Origin: Ichthyophis bannanicus
Taxonomy: Eukaryota > Chordata > Amphibia > Gymnophiona > Ichthyophiidae
Length of the DNA: 64,000 nt
Reading direction: 5' to 3'
NCBI GenBank assembly: GCA_033557465.1
Contig: CM066033.1
Location: 1,356,847,834 to 1,356,911,833, forward strand
Each line of letters opens with the position of its first letter. Position 1 is the first letter of the stretch. Shown here in pieces: positions 45,957 through 57,446 of the stretch. Position numbers and translations under genes: made by a program. The notes beneath the pieces are model-generated. The model did no database searches and was not told where the DNA came from. It worked only from the letters and a program-made list of their open reading frames with translations.

Positions 45957-46422
45957 GAATATGGGAAACTCCAGCTGAACGTTACGTCTTATCATGATGT
46001 TTCTGCATTCCCGATGCTAGTCCAGTCACAGCCCCCCCAAGGCTGACTCCTAAGTTCCCACATTGTAAGATAGATTGCGAAGTGGGAGTGGGAAGTGTGC
46101 TTTTCTCTTCTGGCAAGTCCAGATGCCATTGATACCCTCAGTGTATCTCTTCCTGTAACTTCCTGGGCCATGGTTTCTGCCATTGTTGGTATGCTGTGAT
46201 GCTGAGGGTCAAAAGCACTTAGAATTACAGGAGGGGGGCTTTAAGGTCTTGGGATCAAGCTAATCTCTAAGTAAGAGCCAAGCAATGCTCCCATTGGACT
46301 TGCTGTACCACCTAAAGCAGCCATCAGGACACTTCAAATTGATCAATAAATTATAGTCACTGATCTCCTGTACTTTGAAGATTAATTGCCACTTTATTTG
46401 AGAGACAAATTGATACCATCGG
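45957..46422. other. Stretch with no assignable feature
   Basis: I see no repeat or gene beyond a short phrase, gtaccacctaaagcagc (46304-46320), which also occurs at 47850. Confidence 0.3.
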
Positions 46423-46775
46423 GCATATTTACTATGTGTACCTCAGTAGCACAGAATTGTTCTGCCAAATTAGCATTAGGCCTGCCGGTCCGTGGGCATG
46501 TGCATCCATCCCTCTCCACAGCACACTGTTAGCCGGCATGCGGATGCATTTAATGTCTCCCACTGAAGTGGCATAGGTTCACCCACACAAATGGCAACAG
46601 GTGCAGTGAGTGTGCTGCAATACGTCTTTAACACCCATGTTACACCCCAACCCATCCAGTCCGCCCCCAATCATCTGCTGCCTGTTATTTTGTTACTGTT
46701 ATTTTGGTGCCCTTAGCTTGCAGCACATCCTGCACTATGGGTTGACATACTTTAGTAAACATCTTCATATGTGCC
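46423..46775. mobile_element. MITE-like element
   Basis: The left end cgggcatatttactatgtgt and right end acatactttagtaaacatct are partial inverted repeats. The interior has CA/TG-rich inverted blocks (gcatgtgcatcc, gcatgcggatgc). Non-coding. Confidence 0.35.
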
Positions 46776-47252
46776 TAGCGGAAAATTAAGATCTTCCCAG
46801 GAATGTCTTTTTCTTCTGCTTCCCTTGCTGAGATGCGCTTAATCGATATCCACACTCAGGCTGTTTCATAAGTCGCTCCTTCTCTATGGAATTTGATCCC
46901 CAGAGAGATAATGGCATATTCAAGGTGATCTAGTATTTAGGAAATCACGTAAGAGGTGATTATTTTCAACTGCATTTTCTTGACTGGTTTTATGCTAATT
47001 TGCTCAGTTATTCTGTTTTATGAATGTGCGATTGTTTTAAGCAGTGTTTTTTCCTAGCAGAAAAGGTGCCGGAACTCATATGCAGGGCTCTTTCATTAAT
47101 ACATGAGGACCAGGGCCAGTTTTAGCAGGCAGTGAAAAAGATGCCGGTACTCAGTACCACCGTGTACCCCCTCAAAAAAAGTTCAAGGCAAGTTGCATGC
47201 AGGTGCTGGTTTACGCTGATGCTATATATTTTCAACATTGCAAGTTACCTAG

Positions 47253-47470
47253 GGAGTGGAAAGTAGCCTAGTGGTTTGAGCACTGGCTTGGTAACTAAGA
47301 GAGCAGGGTTTGGTTCCCACTAGCACTCCTTGTGACTGTGGGCAAGTTGTTTAGCTCTCTACTGCCTCAGAAGAAAGGCCTGACAATCTACTTCTAGTCA
47401 CACTGCCAAGAAAACCCAGGAGCCGCTGGGTCAGCACTGACTCAAAGGTACACATTGCAAGCCACCTGGT
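47253..47470 (+). mobile_element. Second tRNA-derived SINE family, RTE-like tail
   Basis: The head has A box tagcctagtgg and B-box-like ggtttggttcccac, then tgactgtgggcaagttg. The end reads gagccgctgggtcagcactg then actcaaaggtaca, a diverged form of the RTE 3' end seen at 25320 and 40600. So this SINE is probably moved by RTE, unlike the main SINE. Confidence 0.6.
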
Positions 47471-47479
47471 ATTTTTTCG

Positions 47480-49372
47480 AGTAGTAGACAATTTGTAAAT
47501 GAAGTCGATAAACAGATGTGCTCAGTTACCAGTTCTCCTCCAGAGAGCTAGTTTGCCCAAGGTCTGTCTCAAAGTGAAGCACAGCAGCATGATTAATGGG
47601 GTGGTTGGCTTGTCACCATCTTTCCCTGCTCCCACCAAATATCATCCTTTTGCTTACATTTTCATATTCAAATTTGATTTATATAAATTACGCCAATAAG
47701 AAATATAAAAGAGAAACATCTCATTTTTTTCAGTCCTTTAGTCAAGATGATTATGAATCATTTTCTGTTTTATGTGAAGGAAATGTTTAGCATTATCATA
47801 TTAAAAAAGGAAATAAAATTATTTTTTGCAAGACTAAATGTAAGGATGTATGTACCACCTAAAGCAGCTATTAATGCATGGAAATTATCATGCTATTAAA
47901 GGGCTATGTTAATGAGATAACGAATGAGGCATGCAGTGGCCGATTAAGAACAAAGTCTTAGTGAATTAGTCCCTAAAATCTAATAAAGTAACTATGATAC
48001 ACTTTACTGTGGGCGGGGGTGCGCACTGTGACCTACCTAGCTTTTAGGTTGACTACTAGATTCCAAGAAAATTTGCCAAGGCCTAGCGCACTTTAGTAAA
48101 CATGCCCTACTGTGACTTATAGTGCAGAGATTTGTTATTCTTTATCTTGAATTTCTGTAATAGTTTTTCTTTGTTTTATTCCACTGAAATTGGGACAGAA
48201 GCAAACTACTGGGAAAAGGGTTGGGGGCCAAGGAGGGTGTGGGTGTATGCCAACGCAATGATTTAATTATATTAATTTAACTCTAAATGTAGTTTCAACT
48301 GCAATTACATCAGAGCAGAACAGTACCCTATAGATCCACAGCTTTTGTTTTAGTTTAATGAAAACCTTATTCTTTAGGTAGAAAACCGACAACAATTTTG
48401 TCTAAAAGATACGTTTTCCGAATGAGAAAATATAATCATATATTATGAATAAGACAATAGAAAATCAATGTAAAAACATCTGAGTTAGGCTATAATGGAA
48501 AAAGTGGCAAAAAAGAATGTTTCTAGGATAGCTAATTATACCCAAATAGGATTTTTAAGAAAGCTAACATTTAAAATGAAAGATTGTAGTAAGAGCCTTT
48601 TATGTTGCGGGCCTACTTTTAACATCTATAAAAGGTTTGCATACTAACTAGATGGCCAAATTTATAATATGCATACCACAATAGCATTATCATTATGTGC
48701 AGTAAAGACCATGTGGTATACTAGCTTTCGCCATGCTAATGAGCCCAAAGTGAAAAATTTGGTCAGGGATGACACTGGACATAGGTGGGTGGTGGGAGGG
48801 GGTGTAATCTGCCAGAGTGAATCCATCAAGAATGGGATGGAGGGCACATGTTGATGAACAGTGGGGGGGCCTTGAGTTTAAATGCTGTCTCCTACTGTAA
48901 CTGTCACCACTTTGTGGGTCATTGCAATTTCTCGCACATCAGTGGAAGAAGAGCTTATGTTGGGGGCGAGGCTACCACAACCACACACAGCTTCCAAAAG
49001 ATGAAACCTGAGACAGTCAATCTTGTTCCCCACCCCACATAAAGAATGGCCTTGGGTTTGGTACCCATGAGAAAACCTCCTTCCTATGCACCCCCATCCT
49101 TCAAAACAAACCAGACCTCCAAGCCCCCAACCTTTCACACCTTGAGCACTATGGAAGGAGAAATATTTAATACCTTGAGGAAATGGAAAAAGGTTTAAGG
49201 AATCCCAAAAGAAAGAAGGAAGGGTAAGATAAAAACATTCAACTAATTTGCAAGAGTCAAGTTCAAGAAGGTAACAATTTCCTTTGAAAAATAGATTGAA
49301 GGATGTGAAGCCGGAGGGAGGGAATATGGGGAAGTTACTTCTTTCTTGAGATAATGATGATTGCGAGATGGT
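47480..49372. other. Mostly unassigned, AT-rich
   Basis: Only a possible MITE end (cgcactttagtaaacatgcc at 48087) stands out. There are no long open frames with recognisable motifs and no convincing exon. Confidence 0.35.
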
Positions 49373-49386
49373 GGTAACCAAACCAT

Positions 49387-50052
49387 TACAAGACAAATGG
49401 GTTCAATTGTTATAGAGCAACTCTGGTATGACCCGTAGAAGAAAATTTGCTGCCCCAATATTATCTTATTGCTGAAGAGGAAATGCAAATCAGAATCAGT
49501 ATAAGGCCTCAGACCTGTGGGCTTTCTTAATGGAAAACGCTGTAAAACTTAGTGTTTACCAATGCCCAATTGCATCAACGGCCCAATGTCCAATCAATTT
49601 TTTGTTATAATTTTTTATATATTGCACACCTCCCTTTTTCCACTGTGATATCTTAAAAATTAAATATATTCTTAAGGGAATCATAAGAGCGGTCCCTATA
49701 TAAATGCAATTTGAAAATCAGCTTTAACAACGAATTTGGATGCTTGGGACGCTCTTAGTAATACAAGAAGTTAAGTACACCATTTTTTATTTCATTGGAC
49801 TAGAAAGTCCATAAGAATATATTTAATTTTTAAGATATCACAGTGGAAAAAGGGAGGTGTGCAATATATAAAAAATTATAACAAAAAATTGATTGGACAT
49901 TGGGCCGTTGATGCAATTGGGCATTGGTAAACACTAAGTTTTACAGCGTTTTTCATTAAGAAAGCCCACAGGTCTGAGGCCTTATACTGATTCTGATTTG
50001 CATTTCCTCTTCAGCAATAAGATAATATTGGGGCAGCAAATTTTCTTCTACG
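49387..50052. mobile_element. Recent inverted-repeat insertion with 14-bp target duplication
   Basis: Arms 49431-49675 and 49812-50055 are reverse complements with about one mismatch in 244 nt, around a spacer of about 136 nt. ggtaaccaaaccat stands on both sides (49373-49386 and 50053-50066). The left side has 44 extra nt outside its arm. This is the same architecture as 35-599 but with unrelated sequence and no hammerhead motif that I can find. There is no coding content. The near identity of the arms suggests a recent event or ongoing homogenisation. Confidence 0.7.
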
Positions 50053-50357
50053 GGTAACCAAACCATGGCAGAATTCAAGCATTCTTGAAATACAGTTGGC
50101 GATTGTAAAATCAGAGGAGGAATGAGTAGGCTGAAGAAATGGGGAGAGGAGTCTTGGTTTAGGTATGACATCACATATGTCTACTCAGAATGGTAAAAAA
50201 CCAAACAGACCGAAAACACTTTGCATGCAACAGCATCACTGCCTCCACTATTGAACTATTCCCTTTTCTCCAGCTGGTCCTCCATGACCAATATTGGAAT
50301 ACATGCTGTGGAAAGAGAAGTACTACCTCTTTGAAAATGACATCCTTCTTTTCATAT

Positions 50358-51190
50358 TGTCCTGTTAGACCAGTCCAGACAAGTTGGTTGCGTTCTCCTA
50401 CCATCAGATTGGTGGAGACAAATAGCCAATGAAATTCCCAAGTTTAAATTGTATTTATTTATTTATTTAACAGGATTATACCCATTTATAGCCATGTAAA
50501 ATGTGATTTCCCAAATCTGTAAATATGTATTGTATTAATGTAAATATGTTTAACCCAAAAACATTAACCATGTGTGCCATGACCCCCCCCCCCCAGTCCT
50601 ATATGTATGTACCCCCCCACCCTGTCCTGATCGACATCTCCCAAAAGAAGAATCAAACCGCTGCTGATCGCTGGAAGCAGCGGTATATAAATGTGTTCTA
50701 AATAAATAAATAAAATAAAATAAATTATCATTAAGTCAAAGTGGTTTACATTAAAACTCAACTCAACTATTACATTACAACAAGGGTATCAAACTTAGAG
50801 AACTTTAAAAAGGGTATGAAACTCAGGGTTTAGCAAGATCTGAGGAACATTGGATATAGTCCATGAAGCTTTTGGTTTAAGTGATATTTCCATAGTAGTC
50901 AATGAATAGGAAGGTTTTGAGTTTCCTACAGAAGTCCTTTGTGTCTGCAATTGACCTCAGGTCCTCTGGTAGCATGTTCCATATTGTTGGCGCTGCTATA
51001 GAAAATGTCCTGGTGCAGGTGGCCTGTTTACTTCTTGCCTTGTTTTTCAGGACTATTAGGTGGTTTATGGTGTTGGACCTTCTAGGTCTGATTTGTGGGT
51101 TTTGTGTTATAAGTGTTATGACATCACTCCCATGCCTCTATCAGCCTGTGCCACAAGAGGGCACCTCAGTATTCTTCTGTCTCCAGCAGA
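50358..51190 (+). repeat. DIRS-type left terminal repeat, split by insertions
   Basis: 50358-50450 and 51118-51190 together match the reverse complement of the right terminal repeat at 42882-43024, so this is the opposite end of another copy of the second DIRS lineage. 51190-51960 may be its 5' region (starting ccagcagatggtggttgg) but no gag is readable. Confidence 0.55.
50451..51115 (-). pseudogene. L2-like LINE 3' end nested in the DIRS terminal repeat
   Basis: In the minus sense: SIAAPTIWNMLPEDLRSIAD then FCRKLKTFLFIDYYGNIT and a stop, the same ORF ending type as at 27877-28317. At its 3' end (50450-50730) a second fragment in + orientation, with tail type B (gctgatcgctggaagcagcg, gtatataaatgtg, TAAA run), is inserted. 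A C-run sits at 50581-50594. Confidence 0.65.
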
Positions 51191-51982
51191 TGGTGGTTGG
51201 ATTTTCTCAACTCTGAAGAAAATCTGAACAATTTAGAGGAAAAAGATTTTAGAGTGGCATTCTCTTTCGCCTTTTTCTCTGCCTTATGAGTTAGTGAGTT
51301 GGTGGCAGCAGCAAAGGCCTCGTGTGGGGATCAGGGTCTGTTATGGGACGATGTGGTGGTGGTGGTGGGAGAGGTGCACTTGTGCATACAGCATTGGAAG
51401 ACTGATCAATTGGGCAGAGGCTCATGGGTTTATCTCAGATGTGTGTGCCTAGCCTAGTTATCTCTCCATTTCATTCTGCACCGTACTTTTAATGCGTAAG
51501 AATGCAGGGTGGCCTGTTTTTGCTGTGTCATTAGGGCTGGGATCCCTTAACCAGGTATCAGCTTGCCACCATACTGAAGTGTGGCTTTGTCTTGGCCAGC
51601 TTCCCCTTGGAGCATTTCAGAACACATTCATTTAAGACTGGGGCAGTGACATTCGCTGCCTCACATGGCCTCTCAGCACAAAATGTTTAGCAAGTTAACC
51701 GCTGAGGTTTTAACTCCGCTAGCTAGGGATCCTTTGCAGGCCCTTCATATGTTGTGTTTTCAGTTTGTTCCAAAGACCTGGTGCTGCAAGAATTCCTGGT
51801 CTGAATATGCATTCTGAACTCAGAAGAGAGCAGCAGAATCAAGATAGGTACTGAATCTTGACCTGGAGGCTGGTAGTGTGCTGTTGCAGTGGATGGGCCT
51901 GAGGGGCATGTGATACTCCAACTCCTGCCTTTGTTATACTGCTCCCCAGTATAACCAATCACGATGTATCTTTATTCACTTA

Positions 51983-52634
51983 GGGCCGGATTACCATCGA
52001 AGCCCGTCCGGATGTACAGAATCTGGACAGTCCGGATTGGCACCTGATCCTGAACCCATGGGAGCTATATTTTCTTGTGGGATTAGAATCGGGTGCATTG
52101 GGCCTGGACATGCAGGACATACTCCGATTCTGTGCCACTGCACTTCTGGCCTTTTCCCCATACAGATCACCCAAGGCTCCTGCATGGAGCATCGGTGCCA
52201 TGGTGTCACATTGCCATAGCACTGGGACACCATGCAGGAGCCCCTATTGGCTGCAAGCAAGGTCAGCTACCCATTCGCTGCTGCCTGACCCCTGATTGGG
52301 CCTGTCAAGGCCAGAATCGGGCGGCAGGGCTTCCCCTTCACTGCTCACCTGGTTGGTGCCAGCCCTGCCGCACTGTCCTTCAACGTCTGGGGGACTTATT
52401 CCGCCTCCGAGGTGGAATAAGCCCCCCATCTAAGAAGGCAACCATGAGCACACAGGGCCACCCCCCTTAGCTCCTCCTCCAGCCTTCCCCGTCCTGCCCC
52501 TGTCCAGAGTTCCCTGCACAACGTCGATGTACATACAGCGAGCCTGGTGTTCATCATTCGCTCCCTGTGAATAGCAGGGATTGGATGTCCAAACCAGACA
52601 TCCACATCTGCTATTCGTACTTGCAATGATCCCC
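51983..52634 (+). mobile_element. Palindrome-rich non-autonomous element, copy 2
   Basis: TTA flanks both sides (51980-51982 and 52635-52637). The ends read gggccggattacc and caatgatcccc. It contains the same ordered hairpins as copy 1: 52175-52242 (ggctcctgcatggagc ... catgcaggagcc) and the 27-nt palindrome at 52395-52421 (cttattccgcctc/gaggtggaataag). No transposase. Confidence 0.7.
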
Positions 52635-52673
52635 TTAGAGTGGAATGATATTTCTATGGTTAAAGGTGTTAGG

Positions 52674-53055
52674 CCGGATATTTAGCGGCGGTGGCTAGCG
52701 TGATTATAATGCTTAGCCATCGCTGCTGAACACTAAACCCAGATCTTCAGCGCCACGGCCATATCCGATCACCTGCATTGAAAATCTGAGTTTGCCACAC
52801 AGCCCCGAAGCTAACCAATCAGTAGTGACATTGAGCTGCTGCCTGGTTAGCTCCTGCGGGTAAAGATAGGCTAGCTTTTACCATACCGATCTTTACTCAT
52901 GTGTCGCCAACCGGGGAGTGGCTCAATATTGCCACTGACCAGTTAGCAGCGGGTGCCGCCCTGGAATGCCCCAGAACCTCCTGATACTGCCATGTGGCAT
53001 TGGGGCGTATAGTGGTGGTATCCAGGGATGTTCAGCAGTTTACAGGTCAATCCTT
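52674..53055 (+). repeat. MITE family D, + copy
   Basis: Starts ggccggatatttagcggcgg and ends near gttaatcttatccaa. It shares many short blocks with 8330-8600 and, inverted, 10508-10970, such as ctgcctggttagct and ctcaatattgccactgac. Non-coding. Confidence 0.5.
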
Positions 53056-53675
53056 GAATATTGGGCTTGTTAATCTTATCCAATAAATGAAACATGCTTT
53101 TTTTGTAAATTGCTGCTATTTTTGTTCTGTGATGCTCATTTGGTCACAGATCAGAGAACATGGCATGATCCCATCAAGCCCAAGGCCGTGGAATGACTGC
53201 GGAAGCATGTGAATGCAAAGATATCAAAATTTGTAGTTTTGTTATAGTGGCTGGTATTAGCTCATGATTTCTCCAGCTTGTATCTTCCTGGCAGTGTGCA
53301 TTTGTCGGATATTGGTCAGAATATCGTTTTTAGTTCTGTACAGGATTTATTAGAGGGCTGTGGTGCAAAAGCGTGGCGGTGACATGCAAGTTGCAGTCTC
53401 TGCCCATGGTAGGAATGGAAAGTGGGAAAGCTCGGCCACTGCTGATATATCCCAGAATAGCATGGGGAGAGAGTTAGGGGAGCAGTGGACTATAGCTTCC
53501 TGCAGCATTGTCATCTGCCCCATGTACAGCGCTGGTCACAAAGAAGACTCCCACACTCTTGATGTTGGCTTCAGCTTGGCACCACTACAGGCTGGTGGGG
53601 GGGAGGGGCTGTTTGAAAATACTTGGCTAATGTTGGAATGAGTAGGGATAGAACAACACTGTCTAGCCCAACCTG

Positions 53676-54300
53676 AGATTCAGATACGATTGCTATGTCC
53701 AGGAGCTGGTACTGTTCAATGTATTCATGAGTGATATTGCCGAAGGACTGAATGGAAAAGTCTGTCTTTTTGCAGATGACACCAAAATTTGCAACAGAGT
53801 GGACTCCCCTGAGGGAGTAGACAACATGAGGAAAGATCTACAAAAGATGGAAGAATGGTCTAATGCTTGGCAGTTAAATTTAATGTGAAGAAGTGCAGTG
53901 TCATGCACTTGGGATGCAGAAATCCAAGGGAATTGTATGCGATAGGGGGCGAGAGATTGGTGTGCACAGACCAGGAGAAGGACCTTGGAGTGGCAAAACA
54001 GTGTGACAAGGCAATGGCCAAAGCTAGAAGGATGCTGGGTTGAATACAGAGAGGAATTACCAGCAGAAAGGAAGAGGTACTAAAGCCACTGTACAAGTCG
54101 CTGGTGAGGCTTCGCTTGGAATATTGTGTTCAATTTTGGAGACCATATCTCGCAAAGGATATAAAAAGACTTGAAACGGTTCAGAGGAAGGTGACCAAAA
54201 TGATTTGGAATCTGTGTCAGAAGATGTATGAGAAGAGACTTGAAGACCTAAATATGTGTATGCTAGAGGAGAGGAGGGAGAGGGGAGATATGATACAGAC
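53676..54300 (+). pseudogene. CR1-like LINE (second family), RT part
   Basis: + strand codons include NGKVCLFADDTKICNRVD (RT catalytic region) and [40 protein letters not shown]. It is broken at 54301 by an inverted LINE and resumes at about 55127. Upstream of 53676 (53060-53675) there is nothing I can assign. Confidence 0.75.
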
Positions 54301-55126
54301 AATTATTTACTTATTTAGCTGTGCTTATATACCACTAAATCTAAAAGTCAGAGTGGTTTACATAAAACAACATGGCTTTACATAGAACATTGAATGAGAA
54401 TGGGGGGGTTAACTATGTACAGATTATTTGGATGGGTATAAATAAGTAGAATAACATGTTTAGGATTAAAGCAACAAGAACTTATTTATATATGTAATTA
54501 TGTGTAGGGGAGGAGGTGGTAGGGAGGCGGTGTGCTGGCTGGTTAGGTTTCATCATTGGTGAAGCCCTCAAGGAAGAGGAGTGTCTTGAGGTTCCTTCTG
54601 AACGTCATTTAAGGGGCTTGTTTACAAAGCCGCGGTAGCGGTTCGCGGTCGTTATTGGAGCCGCGGCCCCATTGAAATCAATGGGGTCGCGGCTCCGATA
54701 ACGATCGCGAACCGCTACCGCAGCTTTGTAAACAAGCCCCTAAGTCATCTGTGGCATGAAGGTTGTCGGGATTGCATTTCATAGTGTTGGCGCAAAGACA
54801 GAGAAGGCTGTCTTTGATGTAGTGCATGTGGTCTTAGTATTTATTGCGGGTATGCATAGGGTTTTGAGGGAACCAGGCCTTCTGATCCTGTTGTCTGCTA
54901 CGTTTTGTATCAGTGACTGTAGGTGGATGACAGATAGGTTATGGGTGGCTTTGAAGATTGTTAGCAGCGACTTGTATTTGATCTTCTCAGTGATGGGTAA
55001 CCAGGTGTGGGAGTGTCAAATGGCGCCATTGATTAAAGTTCTTTGAGGCCAGTGGTGGGCTGTGCTGGGGGAGTAGGGAGGAGCTCACCTCCCATTCAAC
55101 CTCCACTGCTGCAGATCCCTTGCTGG
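54301..55126 (-). pseudogene. L2-like LINE 3' end nested in the CR1-like copy
   Basis: On the minus strand: TAFSVFAPTLWNAIPTTF near the ORF end, with SLLTIFKATHNLSVIHLQ before it, and a 3' tail (sense gtaaaccactctgacttt, then tggtatataagcacagc). A 128-bp hairpin element is inserted in it at 54613. The last 80 nt (55050-55126) are of unknown origin. Confidence 0.65.
54613..54740. mobile_element. Near-perfect hairpin MITE, Harbinger-like
   Basis: Ends ggggcttgtttacaaagc and gctttgtaaacaagcccc are exact inverted repeats, and pairing continues almost without a break to the centre at ccattgaaatcaatgg. TAA flanks both sides (54610-54612 and 54741-54743). The TWA-type 3-bp duplication and G-rich ends fit PIF/Harbinger. 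One arm has cgcggtagcgg and the other ccgctaccgca, so few changes have built up. Confidence 0.8.
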
Positions 55127-55563
55127 TCTTTAAAATACTTAAAGGATATGAATGAACAAACAAACTTTTTTCAAAAACGGGGAAGCTGTAAAACTAGAGG
55201 GCATAATATGAAGCTGCAAGGGGGTAAACTGAAAGGCAATGTCAGGAAATATTTTTTCACTGAAAGGGTGGTGGATGTTTGGAATGTCCTCCCGATGGAA
55301 GTGGTGGAGGCAAATACAGTGACAGAATTCAAAATAGCATGAGACAGACAGAGTGGATCCCTTTATAGCAACAAGATAAAATCAAAATAAACATAAGTAT
55401 TTCTTATAGCTCAACCAATAGGGGTGACCTGCACGGAGCGGTGGGTACAACCCTAAAGAGAGGCATGGGGAGGTGGCAGGTGCCCCTACTCTTGCCACCT
55501 TGTTGGGCAGACTAGATGGACCATAATGGTCTTTATCTGCCGTCATATACTACTGTATGTTAC
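55127..55563 (+). pseudogene. CR1-like LINE (second family), 3' part
   Basis: Continues after the nested LINE with FKILKGYE-like sequence, then TRGHNMKLQGGKLKGNVRKY then FFTERVVDVWNVLPMEVVEA, and ends gatggaccataatggtcttt, atctgccgtcata. Confidence 0.75.
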
Positions 55564-55924
55564 TATGTCTTTCTTCTCAAGCATCAAGAAAACATAACAC
55601 AAAGGGACAAATTTGTTTACAGTGGATTGGTTGGTTAACTCCCAAAGTTGGGCTACCAGCCCTGGCATTAAAAAATTCCCTCCATGCTGAGCAGTTAAAT
55701 TTAGCTGCTGAAAAAGGTTGTCAGCATTGGTGGCATCCCCTGAAAGGGGATATTACTTGGCCACCTAACTTGGGCTGCCCAAATGGCAGGCCTAAATCTC
55801 AGTGGCCAAGTTGAACTGCCAACGTGTAAACTTATTTTCTTTCACAAAACTTGGGGGAAAATGTGCCTAACTTAGTCATTGATCTTAGGCTCCCAAACAA
55901 TGCACAGGATATGGGGTTGTTTGC

Positions 55925-56180
55925 TAAGAAAGGCGATCTTTGGTGATGGCATCAAACTTGACACAGGGCTTTAGATGAGCCCGAAACATGCATGTCGCGT
56001 GCTAAAATACTTTGTTGTTCCCTCACGAAGGATGCATATCACCTGTTCATGAGATAAGTGGTTCTTCACTATTTCAAAAGTTCTATGCATTTTTGAGTTT
56101 CGTACATGTTTAACAAAAGGGATTTCCCGACGTGGAGGGGAATGGCTTTCTTCCTTCCCGCTCTTGCCGGGGGACCCCGA
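55925..56180 (+). repeat. Unassigned repeat with a degenerate hammerhead-like block
   Basis: Contains gatgagcccgaaacatgcat then gtcgcg: GATGA, GAAA and GTC in hammerhead order with a CATG/CATG stem, but the invariant CTGATGA is changed (tagatga). It may be a decayed PLE terminal repeat. The rest (to gccgggggaccccgacat) has no other match here. Confidence 0.3.
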
Positions 56181-56571
56181 CATAAAAAGTTGTTAGAGTT
56201 TTATATCTTTCTAGAACTCAATGGTATATTTCAATGACTTTTCCATTTTGGGAGATCAATGGTAGTCATTTGATATTTTCTGAGGTTTTAGCATATTGAT
56301 TCTACATCTCTTAACATTTCAATGTTTTCTCTGAAGCCAATATGGAAAACTAAAATGTTTGTAGTTAGTGAATGGTCAGATTCTATTTTTAGGTGTATCC
56401 ATTACTTGGATAGGGAAATAACTACTGTACATGAATGTAACTCACCTTTAACGTCTACTGGAAAGGCGTTAGCTAAGAACTCATAAATAAAATAAATACA
56501 TAGAATTGTCATTAAGATGCAATTACGAACTCCATTTTCATCCATGTGCTTTATTGCCAACATTGTCATTT

Positions 56572-56795
56572 CTCAAACCTGGCCTGGTGATCCCACAGCC
56601 AGTTTGGGTTTGAGGATATCCACGATGAATATGCATGAGATAAAGTTACCTACATTGGGTCTCCAGTGTATATATACATATATCTTAGGCATGCTAATTC
56701 GATTTTAAATTTTCACCCCGCTGTTATCAGACTCAAATATCCTGAAAACCAGACTTGCTGTGTGGTCTTCAGGACATGACTGGGAAATCTTAGCT
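56572..56795. mobile_element. Imperfect palindromic MITE
   Basis: gatcccacagccagtttggg then tttgaggatatcc pairs with ggatatcctgaaaacc-type sequence at the other end (aatatcctgaaaaccagact, tgctgtgtggtc). The phrase gaatatgcatgaga next to a gatatcc block belongs to a palindromic family that I recall as common in vertebrate genomes. Confidence 0.5.
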
Positions 56796-57221
56796 ACAGT
56801 ATTCAGTCTGCTTCAGTGACTGGGCAGTGAAACCTCAGTGCAATTTTATATTAAATCATGATATCATAATTTCACAAGAACTGTTGGTGTAAAAATTATG
56901 CGTGTACAACATGTTGACCAAACTGCCATTCAAAGAGTGTAAGAAATTGTAATCAACATGTTAATACTGAAAATTTAGTTTGAAATAGGAATACATCTCC
57001 ATTTTTGGTAGCTTTTACAAGACTGCAGTTTGATCAATAAGGTTCCTAGTCTTCTAAATTTATTGCACAAAGGTATTTTAAGAGGTCAGTAATTTACATG
57101 ATACGATCTTTCATGTTTTTCTCGTCTTATAAACATTCTAAGTTGTTGGTTAGGGGTTCAGGCAACAGGATGCAGAATTGGAAACATACAAACCGTGGCC
57201 TGTTGTGACAATGCTTTTCTC

Positions 57222-57239
57222 CCTCCCTTATCGTTACAG
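57222..57239 (+). promoter_or_regulatory. Splice acceptor of the MCHR2 coding exon
   Basis: The pyrimidine-rich run ends in cgttacag. An acceptor 25 nt before the start codon means that the 5' UTR is split and the promoter lies further upstream, probably outside this exon's neighbourhood. I could not find the upstream exon. Confidence 0.7.
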
Positions 57240-57446
57240 CTGTCAAACCAAGTGCCCACTGATCATGACCGAAATTCAGCTCTCCTGCTGGAACAGCACC
57301 AATGATCTACTGAACGCATCCTGGAGTGCTGGCTATCATTACCAAATAATCAATGCAGCCGAAACCATCATCCTGCCATCTTTAATTGGGATTATTTGTG
57401 CAACAGGATTGGTTGGGAACATCCTTGTTTTGGTGATCATAATCAG
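57240..57446 (+). CDS. MCHR2: MCHR2 first coding exon (melanin-concentrating hormone receptor 2)
   Basis: A polypyrimidine tract (cttttctccctcccttatcg) and ttacag end at 57239. The exon opens with 25 nt of 5' UTR and the ATG is at 57265. It gives 60 full codons plus AG before the donor gtatga at 57447 (phase 2). The protein start MTEIQLSCWNSTNDLLNASW has the S-C-W-N block and spacing that I recall at the N-terminus of mammalian MCHR2. Two N-glycosylation sequons are present (N10-S-T, N17-A-S). From about residue 37 the first membrane helix reads ILPSLIGIICATGLVGNILV, with the class A GPCR G-N (N52, position 1.50). MCHR2 couples to Gq and binds the feeding-related peptide MCH at the cell surface. 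An in-frame ATG upstream (57178) lies in the intron before the acceptor. No second exon is found downstream. Confidence 0.85.

Noticed and set aside
57178..57264. In-frame N-terminal extension of the MCHR2 exon
   Set aside because: It lies before the splice acceptor at 57239 and shows intron-like pyrimidine composition; the ATG at 57265 gives the family's usual N-terminal length.
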